Assembly (NCBI GenBank): GCA_024405855.1
Contig: JAKSNZ010000003.1
Span: forward strand, 1-64,000
Direction of reading: 5' to 3'
Length of the DNA: 64,000 bases
Source: Paludibacteraceae bacterium
GTDB lineage: Bacteria > Bacteroidota > Bacteroidia > Bacteroidales > Paludibacteraceae
In this document: positions 60,809 to 64,000 of the stretch, in pieces
Numbering within the stretch: position 1 is the first letter of the stretch
How the letters are laid out: every line of letters starts with the position of its first letter
Position numbers and translations under genes: made by a program
Notes under the pieces: generated by a model
Seen by the model: the letters and a program-made list of their open reading frames with translations, nothing else
Told to the model about the DNA's origin: nothing
The model's database searches: none

Positions 60809-61777
60809 ATGGATAAACCGTATGTAGTGGGCATCGATATAGGTGGCCAAACAGCAAAAATCGGGCTTGTAGATGCCCGTGGTAATGTTCTTACCCAAAC
60901 AGCAATAGTTAGTAACGATACTGATGACTACAAGGTGTTCATCAAGAATCTTTGTGATGCAGTTACAAAACTTGTAAACAAGGAGTATTCTATGAGCCAG
61001 GTAAGAGGCATTGGTATAGGTGCTCCTAATGCTAACTTTTACAAAGGCACCATTGAGAATACAGTAAACCTTACTTGGGGTGGCAACGGTAAACTGATTA
61101 TTCCGTTTGCAGAAGAGATGAGCAAGATAATAAAGCTTCCTGTAAAACTTACTAACGATGCCAATGCAGCCGCTCTTGGAGAGATGACATACGGTGTGGC
61201 ACGTGGTATGAAGGATTTTATAATGATTACACTTGGTACAGGCGTAGGCTCAGGCATTATAGTTAACGGTAATCTGCTTTACGGCCACGATGCCAATGCA
61301 GGTGAACTTGGACACGTAACTATGGTACGCCAGAACGGCAGACTTTGTGGTTGTGGCAAGACAGGCTGTCTTGAAGCATATTGCTCTGCTACAGGTGTGG
61401 CACGTACAGCACGTGAGATGCTTGAAACATCTGACCGCAAGAGTCTGTTGCGTAATATTCCGCCAGAATCCATATCATCTAAAGATGTATTTGAGGCTGC
61501 AAACCAAGGTGATGAACTTGCAAAAGAGATTTTTGATTTTACAGGCACAATGCTTGGAGCCGCTCTTGCAGATTTTGTGGCATTCTCATCACCTGAGGCA
61601 TTTGTATTGTTTGGTGGCTTGACACGTAGTGGAGACTTTATTATGAAACCTGTGGTTGACAGCCTTAATAAGAATGTTATGCCTCGCTGGAAAAACAAGA
61701 TTAAGGTTATGTTCTCTCAGCTGAAAGAGTCTGATGCAGCCATTCTTGGTGCAAGTGCATTGGCATGGGAGGTATAA
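60809..61777 (+). CDS. ROK-family sugar kinase (glucokinase-like)
   Basis: A 322-residue ROK protein, probably an ATP-dependent glucokinase feeding glycolysis. It shows the phosphate motif DIGGQTAKIG (residues 10-19), the catalytic region TNDANAAALGEMTYG, GTGVGSGIIVNG, the glucose-binding DANAGELGHVTM and the ROK zinc motif CGCGKTGCLEAYCS; no N-terminal helix-turn-helix, so an enzyme rather than a repressor. The adenosine motif is LFGGLTRSGD. It begins 12 bases after the peptidase gene. Other hexoses are possible substrates. Confidence 0.92.
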   Translation: MDKPYVVGIDIGGQTAKIGLVDARGNVLTQTAIVSNDTDDYKVFIKNLCDAVTKLVNKEYSMSQVRGIGIGAPNANFYKGTIENTVNLTWGGNGKLIIPFAEEMSKIIKLPVKLTNDANAAALGEMTYGVARGMKDFIMITLGTGVGSGIIVNGNLLYGHDANAGELGHVTMVRQNGRLCGCGKTGCLEAYCSATGVARTAREMLETSDRKSLLRNIPPESISSKDVFEAANQGDELAKEIFDFTGTMLGAALADFVAFSSPEAFVLFGGLTRSGDFIMKPVVDSLNKNVMPRWKNKIKVMFSQLKESDAAILGASALAWEV

Positions 61778-61795
61778 TCACCACCGCATATAAAT

Positions 61796-61828
61796 AAAAA
61801 ACCGCCCCAAATTTTGGAGCGGTTTTTT
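61796..61828. terminator. Intrinsic terminator after the ROK kinase
   Basis: AAAAAACCGC-C-CCAA / TTGG-A-GCGGTTTTTT stem (61796-61810 with 61814-61828, one C-A mismatch) with T-run on the plus strand and a matching A/T run on the other strand; it can serve the convergent secreted-protein gene too. Confidence 0.85.
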
Positions 61829-61846
61829 TATTAGCATTAAATATGA

Positions 61847-62347
61847 TTACTTAACAAACTGACCTGCAGGAGTAATAACACTACCATCTTCAAGTGTTTT
61901 GGTCAAAACGCCATTTATCCAAACCCAAGATTGTGCTGGTTGTGCTGCCTTTACTGTAGGAGCATCAGTAGCAGCTGGACGGCTCAATATTATTGTATCT
62001 TCATCTTCTACTGCAAGAGTAAATTCAACTGTACCTGCAAGAACTTTCATTTTCTCACCAAAGTCTCTACCATTAGCCATAGTTGCAGATTCTGCCGTTT
62101 CATCAACATATGTTTCTGAAAGGAACCATTTTGAGTTATCAGACAATTTTACAAAGACATAAGAATCTTGGTCAAATGTCACTGTTAACTTACCATTCTC
62201 AAATTTGTAATCACCAGGATTTTCATAGTCTCCCTCACAACCATAGTCAGCTCCATTAATATAACCAACCAAGCTGTAATAAGGTTCTTGTGCCATTGCA
62301 ACACTTGCTGTCAAAAGAGCAGCAACAAAAAGTAAAATCTTTTTCAT
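61847..62347 (-). CDS. Small secreted protein, possible glycan-binding
   Basis: A 166-residue exported protein: signal peptide KKILLFVAALLTASVAMAQ, then PYYSLVGYINGADYGCEGDYENPGDYKFENGKLTVTFDQDSYVFVKLSDNSKWFL, a sequence reminiscent of the carbohydrate-binding or E-set-type domains found in SusE/SusF-like proteins and amylases of Bacteroidota. The C-terminal QSWVWINGVLTKTLEDGSVITPAGQFVK is separated by a Pro/Ala linker and may be a sorting or accessory strand. It neighbours another secreted protein and a ROK kinase. Function not established; acidic and small. Confidence 0.65.
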   Translation of the reverse strand: MKKILLFVAALLTASVAMAQEPYYSLVGYINGADYGCEGDYENPGDYKFENGKLTVTFDQDSYVFVKLSDNSKWFLSETYVDETAESATMANGRDFGEKMKVLAGTVEFTLAVEDEDTIILSRPAATDAPTVKAAQPAQSWVWINGVLTKTLEDGSVITPAGQFVK

Positions 62348-62391
62348 AATAAAATAAAATTTAAAAAGTTAATAAAAAGTTAATTAAAATA

Positions 62392-63393
62392 TCATTTCCA
62401 TGAACGAACTTCATCATACTGAGTGGCAAAACCCTCAAAGGCAACCTTATGTACGGCGCCCTTCTCTCCAGCACTCTTATCATTCTTATAGTAGTATTTA
62501 TACTCTATAGTATCGGTGCTTTTTGGAAGCATTGAAGGTGCAACATGGAATGTCCAAGAGTTATTGCCCTCATCCATCATACGGCTGAAGCCCCAATTAT
62601 TGAAAGAACCTGAAACATACATTTCTCTTGTGCCTTTAGGAACTGAAACTGTAAGTGTCATATCTCCCCAATACTCAACAATATCATTTACCGCTGTTCT
62701 GCCTCCAAGTGGGCGATGTCCCATACGGAACTCAGTCTGGTCATTTCTTGGTCCCCAAACATACAGATATTCAAGATTTTCAGGAACACCTGTTATTGTA
62801 CCTTCAAATTTTGTTTCTGAAACTTTCTTTAACTGACATTTTGGGTCTCCGTGTTTCCAAAACTTATCAGAACCTTCAGGTCCAAAAGTACCTGTAACAA
62901 AAACCTTTTCAGTACCAGCAGGAACAGTTACAGAGAACTTGACAGTACCTGTAAATTTTGCAGCCTTTGCATTTCCCTTCAAAAGTTTTACATATTTGTC
63001 AGTTGTCTGGAACTTATCATTCTTCAAAATGACAAACAAACCTGTAACCTGCTCAAACTCTGAATCAGACAACTTAAAGTAAGACTTAATGTCTGATATT
63101 GTGTATTTTAATGTACCGTCACCTTGAAGAACACACTTCAAAGCAGGAACATTACACTGAGACCAAGCGGCCTTTTCCTTTTCCCATTCACCATTAGAGT
63201 TAAACTCTACGCAAGCATAGATATAAACAGGCTGACTTTTCATCCAAGTCTGATTTGCAAGCGGTGTATAGGTAAGGGTGACAGCCTTATCAACCGTAGC
63301 ATTTGCAGGAGAAATAGTCAAATCACCTGCAGCACCAAAAGCACAAACATAAAGTGCCAATAGAGCAAACAATGTAGTAGCAATTTTTTTCAT
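62392..63393 (-). CDS. Secreted protein with tandem E-set/CBM48-like domains
   Basis: A 333-residue exported protein: signal KKIATTLFALLALYVCAFGA, an N-terminal beta domain (LTISPANATVDKAVTLTYTP through FVILKNDKFQTTDKYVKLLKG), then two related modules starting VTVPAGTEKVFVTGTFGPEG (about residue 152) and VSVPKGTREMYVSGSFNNWG (about 252). The second carries the SGSFNNW signature of glycogen/starch-binding E-set (CBM20/CBM48-like) domains and ends with EYKYYYKNDKSAGEKG. Probably a periplasmic or surface polysaccharide-binding protein. A different ligand or a purely structural role is possible. Confidence 0.7.
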   Translation of the reverse strand: MKKIATTLFALLALYVCAFGAAGDLTISPANATVDKAVTLTYTPLANQTWMKSQPVYIYACVEFNSNGEWEKEKAAWSQCNVPALKCVLQGDGTLKYTISDIKSYFKLSDSEFEQVTGLFVILKNDKFQTTDKYVKLLKGNAKAAKFTGTVKFSVTVPAGTEKVFVTGTFGPEGSDKFWKHGDPKCQLKKVSETKFEGTITGVPENLEYLYVWGPRNDQTEFRMGHRPLGGRTAVNDIVEYWGDMTLTVSVPKGTREMYVSGSFNNWGFSRMMDEGNNSWTFHVAPSMLPKSTDTIEYKYYYKNDKSAGEKGAVHKVAFEGFATQYDEVRSWK

Positions 63394-63487
63394 AATATTT
63401 AGATTTTCAAGTTATTACCTTTTAGACTACATAAGTACTACAAGGTTTAACGCATTTTACTACCAACAAAATTAATAAAAAAAAATC

Positions 63488-63508
63488 ATAGAAAAAAATT
63501 TTTTCTAT
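63488..63508. terminator. AT-rich palindrome at the end of carB
   Basis: ATAGAAAAAA-A-TTTTTTCTAT, a perfect 10-bp inverted repeat around the carB stop codon. It lacks G+C pairs, so as a terminator it would be weak; it could also be a repeat remnant. Confidence 0.35.
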
Positions 63509-64000
63509 TAATTTTTAAAATACGATGCCCAATCCTTGATTTGAATATCATCTTGTTTCACAGAACAGAAGGCATGTATAAAGGCACTTGCAAGGCGTGC
63601 GTTGGTCATAAGCGGAATATTGTGGTCAATAGCACCACGGCGTATCTTATAACCATTTGTAAGCTCACGTCTGGTATGATTCTTTGGAATGTTGATTACA
63701 AGTTCAAACCTCTTCTCTGCCATCATATCCATAATCTGAAGTTCTGACGGTTCATCAGGCCAACCCACAGCGGTAGCCTTAACTCCGTTTTCCTCAAGGA
63801 ACTTCTGTGTACCGTCTGTGGCATAAATATCATAGCCGTGAGCGGCAAGCATCTTACATGGTTCAAGCAACTCAACCTTTGACTTTGCCTCACCTGACGA
63901 TACCATAACACTCTTTTTAGGAATATTAAACCCAACTGAAATCAATGACTTAAGCAGAGCCTCATTAAAGTCATCACCAATACAGCCAACCTCACCTGTT
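63508..64000 (-). CDS. carB: Carbamoyl-phosphate synthase large chain, C-terminal part
   Basis: The 3' end of carB; the gene runs past the right edge. About 164 C-terminal residues are present, starting in the conserved TGEVGCIGDDFNEALLKSLISVG and continuing into the MGS-like allosteric domain (KKSVMVSSGEAKSKVELLEPCKMLAAHGYDIYATDGTQKFLEENGVKATAVGW, VINIPKNHTRRELTNGYKIRRGAIDHNIPLMTNARLASAFIHAF). This domain binds UMP or ornithine-type effectors and controls entry into pyrimidine and arginine synthesis. The apparent start at 63945 is internal, not real. Confidence 0.95.
   Translation of the reverse strand, partial: TGEVGCIGDDFNEALLKSLISVGFNIPKKSVMVSSGEAKSKVELLEPCKMLAAHGYDIYATDGTQKFLEENGVKATAVGWPDEPSELQIMDMMAEKRFELVINIPKNHTRRELTNGYKIRRGAIDHNIPLMTNARLASAFIHAFCSVKQDDIQIKDWASYFKN

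Overview
The window reads as chromosomal DNA of a Bacteroidales-type member of the Bacteroidota. The evidence is: promoters of the form TTTG-N19-TAnnTTTG with few Shine-Dalgarno sites; the F-type ATPase order atpD-C-I-B-E-F-H-A-G; several families largely confined to this phylum (DUF4199, DUF4827, DUF6048/DUF6452-like, the DUF4105/Lnb family, PorT-like barrels); and a secreted protein with a gliding-motility-associated C-terminal (CHU_C) domain, which suggests a type IX secretion system elsewhere in the genome. I do not assign a genus. I see no prophage, intact insertion sequence or CRISPR array. The window is mostly core metabolism.

Layout. 1-0.35 kb: a discrete structured RNA on the minus strand with its own promoter, resembling 6S. 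0.35-6.5 kb (minus): mntP, transketolase, two envelope proteins, a membrane-anchored protein, a GT2 glycosyltransferase and a DUF4199 protein. 6.66-16.3 kb (mostly plus): SRP RNA, bactofilin, YfcE-like phosphodiesterase, CHU_C protein (minus), LysM protein, PorT-like barrel, nitroreductase, then DUF2520-kdsC-like-UbiA-maf and a histidine phosphatase. 16.4-23.6 kb: the complete F1Fo-ATP synthase operon. 23.6-29.3 kb: acyl-CoA ligase, ECF sigma factor with a small 58-codon gene, rpe, a short ComEC and a DHH phosphoesterase. 29.7-35.3 kb: apgM-like proposed homoserine kinase, thrC, and two LeuA-family enzymes on the minus strand. 35.3-42 kb: M23 lipoprotein, RseC and rnfBCDGEA. 42-48.6 kb: PhoH, Lnb-family protein, wHTH protein, tRNA-Thr, queF-queC, a pseudouridine synthase and a DUF349 protein. 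48.7-53.3 kb: paaK, a sodium symporter, an aminotransferase and an ACT protein, probably an aryl-acid scavenging unit. 53.4-59.4 kb: thrA, FKBP lipoprotein, DUF4827 protein, glmM, asnA, tRNA-Arg. 59.5-64 kb: HPr-kinase-like protein with a Sec11-like peptidase, ROK kinase, two secreted proteins, and the 3' end of carB.

Energy logic: Rnf exchanges electrons between ferredoxin and NAD while moving ions, and the ATP synthase c subunit lacks the sodium-ligand pattern, so a proton circuit is favoured there. Threonine synthesis is complete but split between thrA (53.4 kb) and apgM-thrC (29.7 kb).

The least ordinary content is between genes: a 6S-like RNA; two long nested inverted-repeat elements (11956-12132 and 29298-29463); a shared G-rich/hairpin element just upstream of both threonine loci; and families of short-unit hairpin repeats that sit at gene ends, supply stop codons and C-terminal residues, and in one case lie inside a coding sequence (FKBP lipoprotein).
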